From assembly GCA_947469885.1 (NCBI GenBank), contig CANIQT010000003.1:124001-188000 (forward strand): DNA of 64,000 bases, in the 5' to 3' direction. The notes beneath the pieces are model-generated. The model was not told the origin of the DNA. It did not search any database and was given only the letters and a program-made list of their open reading frames with translations. The position numbers and the translations under genes were made by a program. This DNA comes from Bacteroidota bacterium (lineage in GTDB: Bacteria; Bacteroidota; Bacteroidia; 2-12-FULL-35-15). Within the stretch, counting starts at the first letter, position 1. Each line of letters starts with the position of its first letter. Of the stretch, positions 53,651 through 60,517 are shown piece by piece.

Positions 53651-55309
53651 TTAAAAATCATAATACAAATTAGCAAGCGAAGTTCGTATTCCGAAATAAA
53701 CTAATTGTGTATTGTATGTTTTGATTCCCGTTTGTTCTGTTCTGTTGGTAATTCCGACCACAATATTAAAATTTGTGTTTGAATTTACCAAATAACCGAT
53801 ATGAATATCTTCCATCATTACTGTTGATTTTACTCCCTCTGTTGTGCCCATATTATCAAAAACCTGATTAGTTGAGGTCCTTTCATCTGATCTAAAAATA
53901 TTACCTCCATAATTAAAAGTAGAACTGTCCAAACCTTTCACGGCATACATTCCTTTCACTTCAATAAAAAAATCTTTAAGGCGATAATTAATAAACCCTA
54001 TTGCTTCCTTAAAATTTGCTCCCAGCGGATGTGCCAATGCCTGATTATAGTGTGTATAGCTTTGCTGCGGGTTGCCCGAAGCATAAGAATACGGACTGAC
54101 ACTATTATATTCCAGTTGTAAATGTAAATTTTTTATCGTGAAGGCATCAAAATATTTTAATCCCACCTGATAACCGTTTTTATTTTTACCACTATTTTTC
54201 GAAACCATTTCGTCAAACATATATTGTCCGTAAACCGAAATTGACTTTGTGAATTTTATTTTTAACGTTGCGCCTAACAAAACATTATTTGTATTGCGCA
54301 TTCCATAGCTCAACGCGTTTACTCCAATTACAGGGTCAAAGGTATTAAAGTTTACGTGCTGACGGTTGGTTGAATCGGCTGCTTCCCAAATCATGCCCTG
54401 AAATAATCCTAAATGGATAACATCAAAGAAATTATAACTCAACATCTGAAAGCTTCCTATTTTTTTTTGAAACAACCGCTCGGTATGGGGAGGTGTTTTA
54501 ACTCCGCCATCGGTAAGGTTCATAAACGAAGTATATAAATTGGTGTATTGAATATTTTTGTAAGTGGTAGTAATACGTGCATAAGGATAATTAAATGAAT
54601 TATCAGAAAGTAACAACGAACGATATCCATCACCAACAAAATGTTTTCCGTGTCCTATTTGAAGATTTAACATTTTAAAAGGAGTATAGGAAACGTAACC
54701 AGAAGCCATTGCATAATCGTATCCATGAACTCTAAACGGTTTTGAACGACCCTGCCCTGGAACAACAGCGTAATTATAATTTGCTGTTTGAGGAAATAAA
54801 TTATTGGTGGACGAAATATAAGTATCCATGTATTTTGGAAACGTGGATTGGTTTTCATAAAATGAAGATTCGATGACTAATTTTTTACCTATACCTGCTC
54901 TGAGCAAAAACCCACGGGTGTTGGTATAAATTTTTTCTTTGAGTTTTGCTGTGTCAGCCATATCCTGCCCGTATTGAAAATTAAACAAAGGGTCGATGGT
55001 TAAATGAAATTTTTCAGCAGTATCATTGACTATTATCAAACTTTCTTTTTTTATTTTTCTGTAAAAGAAACCTCTTGATTTATCTTTTACTGAAAAAGAA
55101 GGAGTAACTATGTAAGGTTTAAAGCACGAGATTTGGGTTACCACTGGCAGGAGATTTATCGTTCCATCCTTAAGAGTGTCCGCTTTATTTTCCTTAGTTT
55201 TATTTAATTGTCTTTCATGTCCCAATCCCCACTCTCTGTTTAAAGGTAAATTCTGCTGTGCAAAAACCAATGTTGGTAAAAGGAATAATATGTATAGTAG
55301 GTTTTTCAA
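53651..55309 (-). CDS. RemB-like outer-membrane protein, second paralogue
   Basis: 552 aa. It has a signal peptide (MKNLLYILFLLPTLVFAQQ). It shares IGHGKHFVGDGYRSLLLSD, NYPYARITTTYKNIQYTNLY and YNQALAHPLGANFKEAIGFI with the 50941-52557 protein, and the same C-terminal end (NLYYDF / NLYNDF), which fits an outer-membrane barrel terminating in an aromatic residue. A longer N-terminal region (~25-130) is particular to this copy. The start is 1 bp from the fcl stop codon. A role in exposing or anchoring the polysaccharide or in gliding motility is inferred from family and context. Confidence 0.8.
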   Translation of the reverse strand: MKNLLYILFLLPTLVFAQQNLPLNREWGLGHERQLNKTKENKADTLKDGTINLLPVVTQISCFKPYIVTPSFSVKDKSRGFFYRKIKKESLIIVNDTAEKFHLTIDPLFNFQYGQDMADTAKLKEKIYTNTRGFLLRAGIGKKLVIESSFYENQSTFPKYMDTYISSTNNLFPQTANYNYAVVPGQGRSKPFRVHGYDYAMASGYVSYTPFKMLNLQIGHGKHFVGDGYRSLLLSDNSFNYPYARITTTYKNIQYTNLYTSFMNLTDGGVKTPPHTERLFQKKIGSFQMLSYNFFDVIHLGLFQGMIWEAADSTNRQHVNFNTFDPVIGVNALSYGMRNTNNVLLGATLKIKFTKSISVYGQYMFDEMVSKNSGKNKNGYQVGLKYFDAFTIKNLHLQLEYNSVSPYSYASGNPQQSYTHYNQALAHPLGANFKEAIGFINYRLKDFFIEVKGMYAVKGLDSSTFNYGGNIFRSDERTSTNQVFDNMGTTEGVKSTVMMEDIHIGYLVNSNTNFNIVVGITNRTEQTGIKTYNTQLVYFGIRTSLANLYYDF

Positions 55310-55310
55310 C

Positions 55311-56237
55311 TTACAATTTATCCTTCACCTCCTCATAAATATCCCTAATCCCATCTTCCAGGTTTATTTTATGTTTCCATCCCAAAGAATGAAGCTTGGT
55401 TACATCCATTAATTTTCGTGGTGTTCCGTCAGGTCGTGAGGTATCAAATTTTAATTCTCCTTCATATCCCACAATTTTTTTCACTAACAACGCAAGATCT
55501 TTAATGCTGATGTCTTCTCCCACTCCAATATTTACCAGCCCTGCTTCGTTATAATTTTGAAATAGATAAAAACAAGCATCTGCCAAATCGTTGGCATGTA
55601 AAAATTCCCGCTTCGGACTTCCTGTTCCCCAAATCTCGACAAAGGGAGTGGTTGTTTTTTTTGCGGTATGAAATTTACTAATTAGAGCTGGTAGTACGTG
55701 GGAGTTTTCTAAATCATAATTATCGTTAGAGCCATATAAATTAGTTGGCATCACCGAAATAAAATTACATCCATACTGACTCCTATATGCATCACACATT
55801 TTTATTCCTGCAATTTTTGCAATAGCATAGGGTTCGTTGGTATCTTCCAGCAGTCCGGTTAGCAAATACTCTTCTTTGAGCGGCTGAGGTGCTAGTTTGG
55901 GGTAGATACAGGAAGAACCGAGGAACATTAATTTCTTCACTCCGTTCAAATACGAATGATGAATAACATTACTCTGTATCATGATGTTCTCGTAAATAAA
56001 ATCTGCTCGATAAGTATTATTGGCAACAATACCGCCTACTTTGGCTGCAGCCAAAAAAACATATTCGGGTTTTTCTTTTGCAAAAAAATCAGCAACTGCT
56101 TGCTGATTTCTTAAATCTACTTCGGAAGATAACGAAGTAACAATGTTTGTAAATCCTTCGGTAATCAACTTACGCTGTATGGCAGAGCCCACCATTCCCC
56201 GATGACCAGCTATGTATATTTTAGAATTGCTATTCAT
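55311..56237 (-). CDS. fcl: GDP-L-fucose synthase
   Basis: 308 aa SDR enzyme. NADP-binding motif [15 protein letters not shown], catalytic Ser in [12 protein letters not shown] and the Tyr-x3-Lys pair in [16 protein letters not shown]. It epimerises and reduces GDP-4-keto-6-deoxymannose to GDP-L-fucose. The start overlaps the end of gmd by 8 bp, ensuring coupled production of both enzymes. Family-specific residues H in [11 protein letters not shown] and [15 protein letters not shown] are visible. Confidence 0.95.
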   Translation of the reverse strand: MNSNSKIYIAGHRGMVGSAIQRKLITEGFTNIVTSLSSEVDLRNQQAVADFFAKEKPEYVFLAAAKVGGIVANNTYRADFIYENIMIQSNVIHHSYLNGVKKLMFLGSSCIYPKLAPQPLKEEYLLTGLLEDTNEPYAIAKIAGIKMCDAYRSQYGCNFISVMPTNLYGSNDNYDLENSHVLPALISKFHTAKKTTTPFVEIWGTGSPKREFLHANDLADACFYLFQNYNEAGLVNIGVGEDISIKDLALLVKKIVGYEGELKFDTSRPDGTPRKLMDVTKLHSLGWKHKINLEDGIRDIYEEVKDKL

Positions 56238-57318
56238 GAAAATTCATTACATCGTGTCCGCCTTCCAGAAGATATTTATCTTTCTCAAACAATTTCACAT
56301 CACTTGCCACCATTTCCTGCACCAATTGTTCCAAGGTATGTTTTGGTTCCCAACCTAAATTTTTTTTTGCTTTCGAAGCATCTCCAATAAGTAATTCCAC
56401 TTCGGTAGGTCGGAAATAATTTGGGTCCACTTCAATCACAGTTTTTCCGGTTGCCACATTAATTCCTTTTTCGTGCTCGTTTTTTCCTTCCCATTTCAGG
56501 GTTATTCCTACTTCAGCAAAAGCTAACTCCACAAACTTGCGAACGGTAATTTTTTTGCCTGTAGCCAACACATAATCATCGGCTTCTTTTTGCTGCATCA
56601 TCATCCACATCCCTTCCACATAATCTTTGGCATGTCCCCAATCGCGCTCTGCATTCAGGTTTCCTAAAAATAATTTTTCCTGCAAACCTAAATGTATCTT
56701 GGCAACTGCTCTTGTAATTTTACGAGTTACAAAAGTTTCCCCTCTTATCGGACTTTCGTGATTAAACAAAATACCATTACAAGCATAAATACCATACGCT
56801 TCGCGATAATTTTTGGTAATCCAGAAACCATACACTTTAGCCACACCATAAGGAGAGCGGGGATAAAAAGGTGTTGTTTCTTTTTGTGGTATTTCCTGAA
56901 CATAGCCATACATCTCAGATGTAGAAGCCTGATAAAACCGGGTTTTGTTTTCTAATTTTAAAATACGGATGGCTTCCAATATTCTCAGTGTACCAATTGC
57001 ATCTGCATTAGCAGTATATTCAGGAGTTTCGAACGATACCTTTACATGGCTTTGTGCCGCAAGGTTATAAATTTCGTCCGGTTGTGTTTCCTGGATAATT
57101 CTTATAAGGCTGGTTGAGTCCGTCAAATCGCCATAATGAAGAAAAAAATGTACTTTCTTTTCGTGCTGGTCTTTGTACAAATGGTCAATACGCCCAGTGT
57201 TAAACATAGAGCTTCTGCGCTTAATGCCATGCACTATGTATCCTTTGCCCAACAGCAATTCTGCAAGATAGGCACCATCCTGACCGGTTACCCCTGTTAT
57301 CAATGCTACTTTACTCAT
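56230..57318 (-). CDS. gmd: GDP-mannose 4,6-dehydratase
   Basis: 362 aa SDR enzyme. [19 protein letters not shown] is the NADP motif; [23 protein letters not shown] and the catalytic YGVAK complete the identification. It makes GDP-4-keto-6-deoxy-D-mannose, the precursor of GDP-fucose, GDP-rhamnose or perosamine; the adjacent fcl selects fucose. It is the first gene of the five-gene minus-strand operon (gmd-fcl-remB-like-wecA-remB-like). Its upstream region contains a weak -7-like TAATATTG (57344-57351). Confidence 0.95.
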   Translation of the reverse strand: MSKVALITGVTGQDGAYLAELLLGKGYIVHGIKRRSSMFNTGRIDHLYKDQHEKKVHFFLHYGDLTDSTSLIRIIQETQPDEIYNLAAQSHVKVSFETPEYTANADAIGTLRILEAIRILKLENKTRFYQASTSEMYGYVQEIPQKETTPFYPRSPYGVAKVYGFWITKNYREAYGIYACNGILFNHESPIRGETFVTRKITRAVAKIHLGLQEKLFLGNLNAERDWGHAKDYVEGMWMMMQQKEADDYVLATGKKITVRKFVELAFAEVGITLKWEGKNEHEKGINVATGKTVIEVDPNYFRPTEVELLIGDASKAKKNLGWEPKHTLEQLVQEMVASDVKLFEKDKYLLEGGHDVMNFHE

Positions 57319-57421
57319 TTTTTCAAATTTTTTAAATGGAGCGCAATATTACGAAATATTAACGAATTGGGATAATTTGAAAATTTGGGGGTATAAAACT
57401 ACCTGCCACAGATTGGCGGAT

Positions 57422-57457
57422 AAAAAAAATCCCACTCTTTTCAAAGCAGGATTTTTT
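57422..57457. terminator. Terminator hairpin between convergent-facing units
   Basis: The arms AAAAAAATCC / GGATTTTTT enclose a second small stem. A and T runs on both sides suit termination in either direction. It lies between the gmd promoter side and the 3' end of the 57551-58555 gene. Confidence 0.55.
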
Positions 57458-57458
57458 C

Positions 57459-57490
57459 CCTCCGAACTCGGTCCTTTCCGAGTTTGGAGG
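57459..57490. repeat. 13-bp inverted repeat adjacent to the terminator
   Basis: CCTCCGAACTCGG-loop-CCGAGTTTGGAGG is a GC-rich hairpin with one mismatch, immediately beside the AT-rich terminator. Function unknown; the whole block could be a composite repeat. Confidence 0.6.
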
Positions 57491-57550
57491 TTCTATTTAT
57501 CTCATATTTACAAGATTCGTAAATTCGTAACTATTCGTTATCCGTAACCG

Positions 57551-58555
57551 TCATTCCTTCACAAATTTCTTTCTCACCGCACCTCGGTTACTGAGCTTGT
57601 CGAAGTACACCTCCACAAAATACATCCCCTTTTCCAAACCGCTTACATCTAAAGTTACACTATTACTATTGACCAATGACCAATGACTAATGACCTCTTC
57701 CCCCATGACATTTATTACTTTTACTTCTTGCATTCCTACTTCGTAATTTGTAATTCCTAATTCACTTCTTGCTGGGTTAGGGAATATACTTACCCCATTT
57801 TCATTGGTTTCTTCTTCCACCCCATCAGGGTCACAATAAACCACACTAACATCATCCACATAGTAATATGCAACTGTCCCTCCACCCAAACTCTGAACAT
57901 TGGTATTCGCAGGATTATGAAAATTACCAATTGTCATAAACCGTTCTCCTCCTTGTGCAATAAAATTGCCAGAAATCAACATCCAATTAGCAGTATCATT
58001 CAGCATATTTCCTATTGGGTTTTCTATTTGAGGTGTCACATAATCTATTGCCTTTAAATTGGTAGTATCTAATAAACTATCTATAGAAAAATATGCACCG
58101 CAATTACTTACTGCTGATGCTGGATAACTTAATGAAACGTAAAACTCAACGCAATACTTTTTATTAGCTATTAATGTATCTGTTAATGGTACTTCTAGAT
58201 ATTCCCTATAATTTAGAGTATCAGTATATAAATAAATACCTACATAGCCATGCCCTCCATTTCTGGCTTGTTGGAATCCAAAATAATTAGTAGGTACTCC
58301 CAATCCTGTGGTTCCTGTGCAAGTATCAAAAAAGTCTGAACTAGAACTATTTGTTGTATTTCCAAAATGAATACATGGCTGAAACCAAGGAGAAGCATAA
58401 TAGACAGTGTTTCCTATAAATGGACATTGAGTATTAGTTTCAAATGAATAATTTGGAACTATATTGGTTTGTGAAAAAGCCTCACCCAATACTCCTCTCC
58501 AAAGGAGAGGAGTTAAGAGTAAAAGGACTTTTGTTATAGTTGTTATTTTTACCAT
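57551..58555 (-). CDS. T9SS type A cargo protein with several dispersed repeats in frame
   Basis: 334 aa. The signal peptide is atypical: the hydrophobic part is followed by LLTPLLWRGVLGEAFSQ, which is translated GGGGAGG-type repeat DNA. The mature N-terminal domain (~30-240; NIVPNYSFETNTQCPFIGN, GHGYVGIYLYTDTLNYREYL, YYVDDVSVVYC) is a beta-sandwich of a kind common in Bacteroidota secreted proteins and possibly carbohydrate-binding. A T9SS sorting domain (~255-334; IFPNPARSELGI, LEKGMYFVEVYFD, RKKFVKE) follows. That domain contains three more repeat-derived stretches (ELGITNYEVG, SHWSLVN, FDKLSNRG). The frame is intact, so it is probably expressed. Confidence 0.8.
   Translation of the reverse strand: MVKITTITKVLLLLTPLLWRGVLGEAFSQTNIVPNYSFETNTQCPFIGNTVYYASPWFQPCIHFGNTTNSSSSDFFDTCTGTTGLGVPTNYFGFQQARNGGHGYVGIYLYTDTLNYREYLEVPLTDTLIANKKYCVEFYVSLSYPASAVSNCGAYFSIDSLLDTTNLKAIDYVTPQIENPIGNMLNDTANWMLISGNFIAQGGERFMTIGNFHNPANTNVQSLGGGTVAYYYVDDVSVVYCDPDGVEEETNENGVSIFPNPARSELGITNYEVGMQEVKVINVMGEEVISHWSLVNSNSVTLDVSGLEKGMYFVEVYFDKLSNRGAVRKKFVKE
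57591..57605. repeat. Dispersed CTGAGCTTGTCGAAG element inside a gene
   Basis: This 15-mer is a repeat I recognise as widely scattered in bacterial intergenic DNA. Here it encodes FDKLS in the sorting domain of the 57551-58555 protein. Confidence 0.65.
57671..57695. repeat. TCATTAGTCATTGG-type repeat inside a gene
   Basis: On the minus strand GGTCATTAGTCATTGGTCAT and continuation encode VISHWSLVN in the T9SS domain. Relatives lie between genes at 59331-59349 and 62791-62820. Confidence 0.7.
57735..57767. repeat. GAATTAGGAATTACAAATTACGAA repeat inside a gene
   Basis: An AATTAnnAATTA low-complexity tract encodes ELGITNYEVG. It resembles the AATTACGAATTACG tracts that recur in Bacteroidota non-coding DNA. 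Single copy in this window. Confidence 0.45.
58479..58517. repeat. Family A hairpin inside a signal peptide coding region
   Basis: GCCTCACCCAATACTCCTCTCC-aaa-GGAGAGGAG has the same CCTCACCC tail and GGAGAGG stem as the intergenic copies. It is translated on the minus strand as LTPLLWRGVLGEA. Confidence 0.75.
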
Positions 58556-58649
58556 TAATGCAAATATAAAAAATGTTACTTACTTATTACTATTTGCGCT
58601 CTTGTTGGTGTTCCATTTTTCTCTATTTAAAATTTGCAGAAAGCCAGCC

Positions 58650-58675
58650 TTTGTTGGTGTTTTTTCACCAACAAA
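58650..58675. repeat. Hairpin TTTGTTGGTG-T6-CACCAACAAA
   Basis: A perfect 10-bp stem with a T6 loop. It is related to the hairpins at 58814-58839 and 59584-59603. Confidence 0.8.
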
Positions 58676-58737
58676 CGAAACAAACTTTACATCCCGATTT
58701 TTTTTCATCAGTCAAAGTTACATTATTTCATTGTACC

Positions 58738-58771
58738 TTATCAGAAAATCATATTCTGTATTTTCTGATAA
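58738..58771. repeat. Perfect 12-bp inverted repeat TTATCAGAAAAT / ATTTTCTGATAA
   Basis: The loop is 10 nt (catattctgt). The AT-rich stem without a T run argues against a strong terminator; an operator or structural element is possible. Confidence 0.7.
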
Positions 58772-58813
58772 ATAAAATCTCGCACGTGAAAATGGATTTT
58801 TTTCCTTTTTTAG

Positions 58814-58839
58814 TTTGCAGGTGAAAAAACACCTGCAAA
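58814..58839. repeat. Hairpin TTTGCAGGTG-A6-CACCTGCAAA
   Basis: A perfect 10-bp stem with an A6 loop. It differs from the 58650 hairpin by two compensated base pairs and by having the complementary loop. Confidence 0.8.
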
Positions 58840-58935
58840 GGCATTTTTTCTGCAAAATTTGAAGACCAACAATGGCTGAACCTCGACCACATCATTCCCC
58901 AAAACATCTAACTAATTAACAAATAATCAATTAAA

Positions 58936-59208
58936 GGTAAGCAATACCCTCTTTATCTCGAAAAATAGCCCCAAAATGGCAGGCAATTACCTAAAAATCG
59001 GTAGTAACTAATAAATAATTGCCAGTAACTATTTAATAATTACTGGCAACTATCTTAAAACTATAGTAGTTTTAACAAAGTTGTTTCCATTTATCGGATA
59101 AAGGTAAACAGTTATCGGATAAAGGTAAACAGTTATCGGAAAAAGGGAAGCAATTATTGGAAAAAGGGAAGCAATTATTGGAAAAATGGTTGCCAATTTT
59201 GGTACCTA
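58936..59208. repeat. Degenerate 21-bp-period repeat array (about 13 units)
   Basis: The best units (59091-59195) are TTATCGGATAAAGGTAAACAG twice, then TTATCGGAAAAAGGGAAGCAA and two more variants. To the left the same spacing continues with increasing divergence (GGTAGTAACTAATAAATAAT, GCCAGTAACTATTTAATAAT), with one 1-bp slip near 59083. The right-hand units read L-S-D/E-K-G-K-Q heptads followed by LLEKWLPILVPI-stop, while the left-hand units have stops in all frames. No start codon context supports a gene. Confidence 0.85.
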
Positions 59209-59352
59209 TTTAGCTTTTTAAACTCCTTTTTAATTCATTTTCGAGAGCATTAGCCTGTTTTTTTAAGAGCGTCTGCATTTTTTTATAGAAGTTTTACCTG
59301 TTCGCGCGAGCATTTTACCTTTCCTAACACCTAATGACCAATGACAAATGAA

Positions 59353-59559
59353 CTACCTCACCTGATACACATATATACTACCATCCGGACTTCCGGCAAC
59401 CACATTTAAGGTACCATCATTATTCAAATCGCCTAGGCAAAACAATGTTTTGCCTGTTTTTGGGAAACCATCCATGAGCACCCCATTGTCATCAAACAGA
59501 TAGAGCTTATTATTTTTTTCGGAAACTACGCCAATGTAAGTGGTCCAATCGGGGAACAC
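59353..59559 (-). pseudogene. C-terminal remnant of an FG-GAP/VCBS-type surface protein
   Basis: 68 codons from a GTG to the stop. NKLYLFDDNGVLMDGFPKTG and GDLNNDGTLNVVAGSPDG with YVYQVR look like the last propeller blade of a calcium-binding FG-GAP-type protein. It has no signal peptide or start region of its own. In-frame coding similarity seems to continue a few codons upstream (PQTFVFPDW) until a TGA that lies in a GTTGGTG-type repeat (59584-59603). The gene therefore seems truncated at its 5' side, the break coinciding with the repeat. It could be a short orphan ORF, but a remnant is more likely. Confidence 0.6.
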
Positions 59560-59583
59560 AAATGTTTGCGGACTTCAAGCCAT

Positions 59584-59603
59584 TGTTGGTGTTTTCACCA
59601 ACA
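59584..59603. repeat. Hairpin TGTTGGTG-T4-CACCAACA
   Basis: The third relative of the GTTGGTG hairpins, placed at the 5' break of the FG-GAP remnant. The context ACCAACAATGGCT (minus strand) recurs as ACCAACAATGGCT on the plus strand at about 58864. Confidence 0.75.
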
Positions 59604-59610
59604 TTCAAAT

Positions 59611-60312
59611 TCACTTCATTAATTCTTCTACCAACTGTGGCAAACCAACACTTGCTTTTTGTTTGATGATGGTGAGGTTTTTTATTCCCGAAACATTTAC
59701 ATCACTTGGGTCAATCATATATTTAGGAACAGTTGGTGCCACATAATTGAGGATGCCCGCAGCCGGATACACCACCAGCGATGTGCCCACTACTATAAAA
59801 ATATCTGCCTCAGCAGCCATCTTGTACGCGACATCCATCATGGGCACCTGCTCTCCAAACCATACAATGTGCGGACGAAGTTGAGAACCCCGTTCACATT
59901 TTTCACCCAATTTTATTTCCGTACCTTTTATTTTATATACCAGTGTTTCGTCCAAAGTGCTTCTTGCTTTATTTATTTCTCCATGCAGATGCACCACTTT
60001 TTTTGAACCTGCCCGTTCGTGCAAATCGTCAATGTTTTGGGTAATGATAGTTACATCATATTTTTTTTCCAGTTCTTTCAATGCTTTATGAGCCAAGTTG
60101 GGTTGTGCTTCCTGTGTTTGTTTTCTTCTTTTATTATAAAACTCTAAAACCAGTTCCCTGTTTTTTGCCCATGCTTGGGGAGTAGCCACATCATTAATAT
60201 TATATTCTTCCCACAAACCATCGCTATCGCGAAATGTTTTTATTCCGCTTTCAGCACTTATTCCGGCTCCGGTAAAAACTACTATTTTTTGTTTTGTCAT
60301 TTTGTTTTTCAT
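59611..60312 (-). CDS. cobB: NAD-dependent protein deacylase, Sir2 family
   Basis: 233 aa. The NAD-binding GAGISAESGI, FRDSDGLWEEY, the QNIDDLHERAG motif and the catalytic His in HLHGE identify a sirtuin. SLVVYPAAGILNYV and MIDPSDVNVSG near the end are typical. The small zinc module is degenerate: C-x-R only (KCERG), with no clear second Cys pair, as in some class III/U sirtuins of Bacteroidota. It removes acetyl or other acyl groups from lysines. ATG at 60300 (MTKQKIVVF) is an equally plausible start. Confidence 0.92.
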   Translation of the reverse strand: MKNKMTKQKIVVFTGAGISAESGIKTFRDSDGLWEEYNINDVATPQAWAKNRELVLEFYNKRRKQTQEAQPNLAHKALKELEKKYDVTIITQNIDDLHERAGSKKVVHLHGEINKARSTLDETLVYKIKGTEIKLGEKCERGSQLRPHIVWFGEQVPMMDVAYKMAAEADIFIVVGTSLVVYPAAGILNYVAPTVPKYMIDPSDVNVSGIKNLTIIKQKASVGLPQLVEELMK

Positions 60313-60340
60313 TATTCTTCAAGTACTCCAGTAGTTACTT

Positions 60341-60378
60341 TTCTATGTGCTTTCCTATGTTTCTATGTGCCTATGTGG
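60341..60378. repeat. CTATGTG simple repeat
   Basis: TTCTATGTGCTTTCCTATGT is repeated as TTCTATGTGCCTATGTGG between cobB and the malic enzyme gene, another low-complexity dispersed-type element. Confidence 0.6.
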
Positions 60379-60467
60379 TAAAAAATAATTTTCAAATTTA
60401 TTTTTCGCTAAAGTAGAAATTATATACGTAACACCATTTCCGAAACCATCAAAATATATTAATCAAC

Positions 60468-60496
60468 TTGTGATAATTGATTAATTACTATATTCG
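60468..60496 (+). promoter_or_regulatory. Promoter of the malic enzyme gene (TTG-N18-TATATTCG)
   Basis: TTG at 60468-60470, an 18-bp spacer and TATATTCG at 60489-60496 approximate the Bacteroidota -33/-7 pair. It ends 21 bp before the ATG. Confidence 0.5.
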
Positions 60497-60517
60497 CAAC
60501 TCTAAATTTTTAAGGGT

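Larger units (their letters stand above)
58556..59352. other. Gene-free, repeat-rich interval
   Basis: No convincing coding region is present in about 800 bp. It contains three hairpins (58650-58675, 58738-58771, 58814-58839), a half copy of TTGTTGGTG near 58603, the degenerate 21-bp array at 58936-59208, and a TCATTAGTCATT-like repeat at 59331-59349. It may be the eroded remains of an accessory gene together with the neighbouring pseudogene. Confidence 0.7.

Noticed and set aside
58464..58824. Two plus-strand frames after the repeat-bearing T9SS gene
   Set aside because: Low-complexity, hydrophobic, overlapping each other and crossing hairpins; no start signals or family features.
58936..59208. 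Iteron-type replication origin (21-bp iterons, TTATC cores as DnaA-like boxes)
   Set aside because: No rep gene, no true DnaA box (TTATCCACA) and clear chromosomal housekeeping context; the arrays at the other loci translate as heptads.
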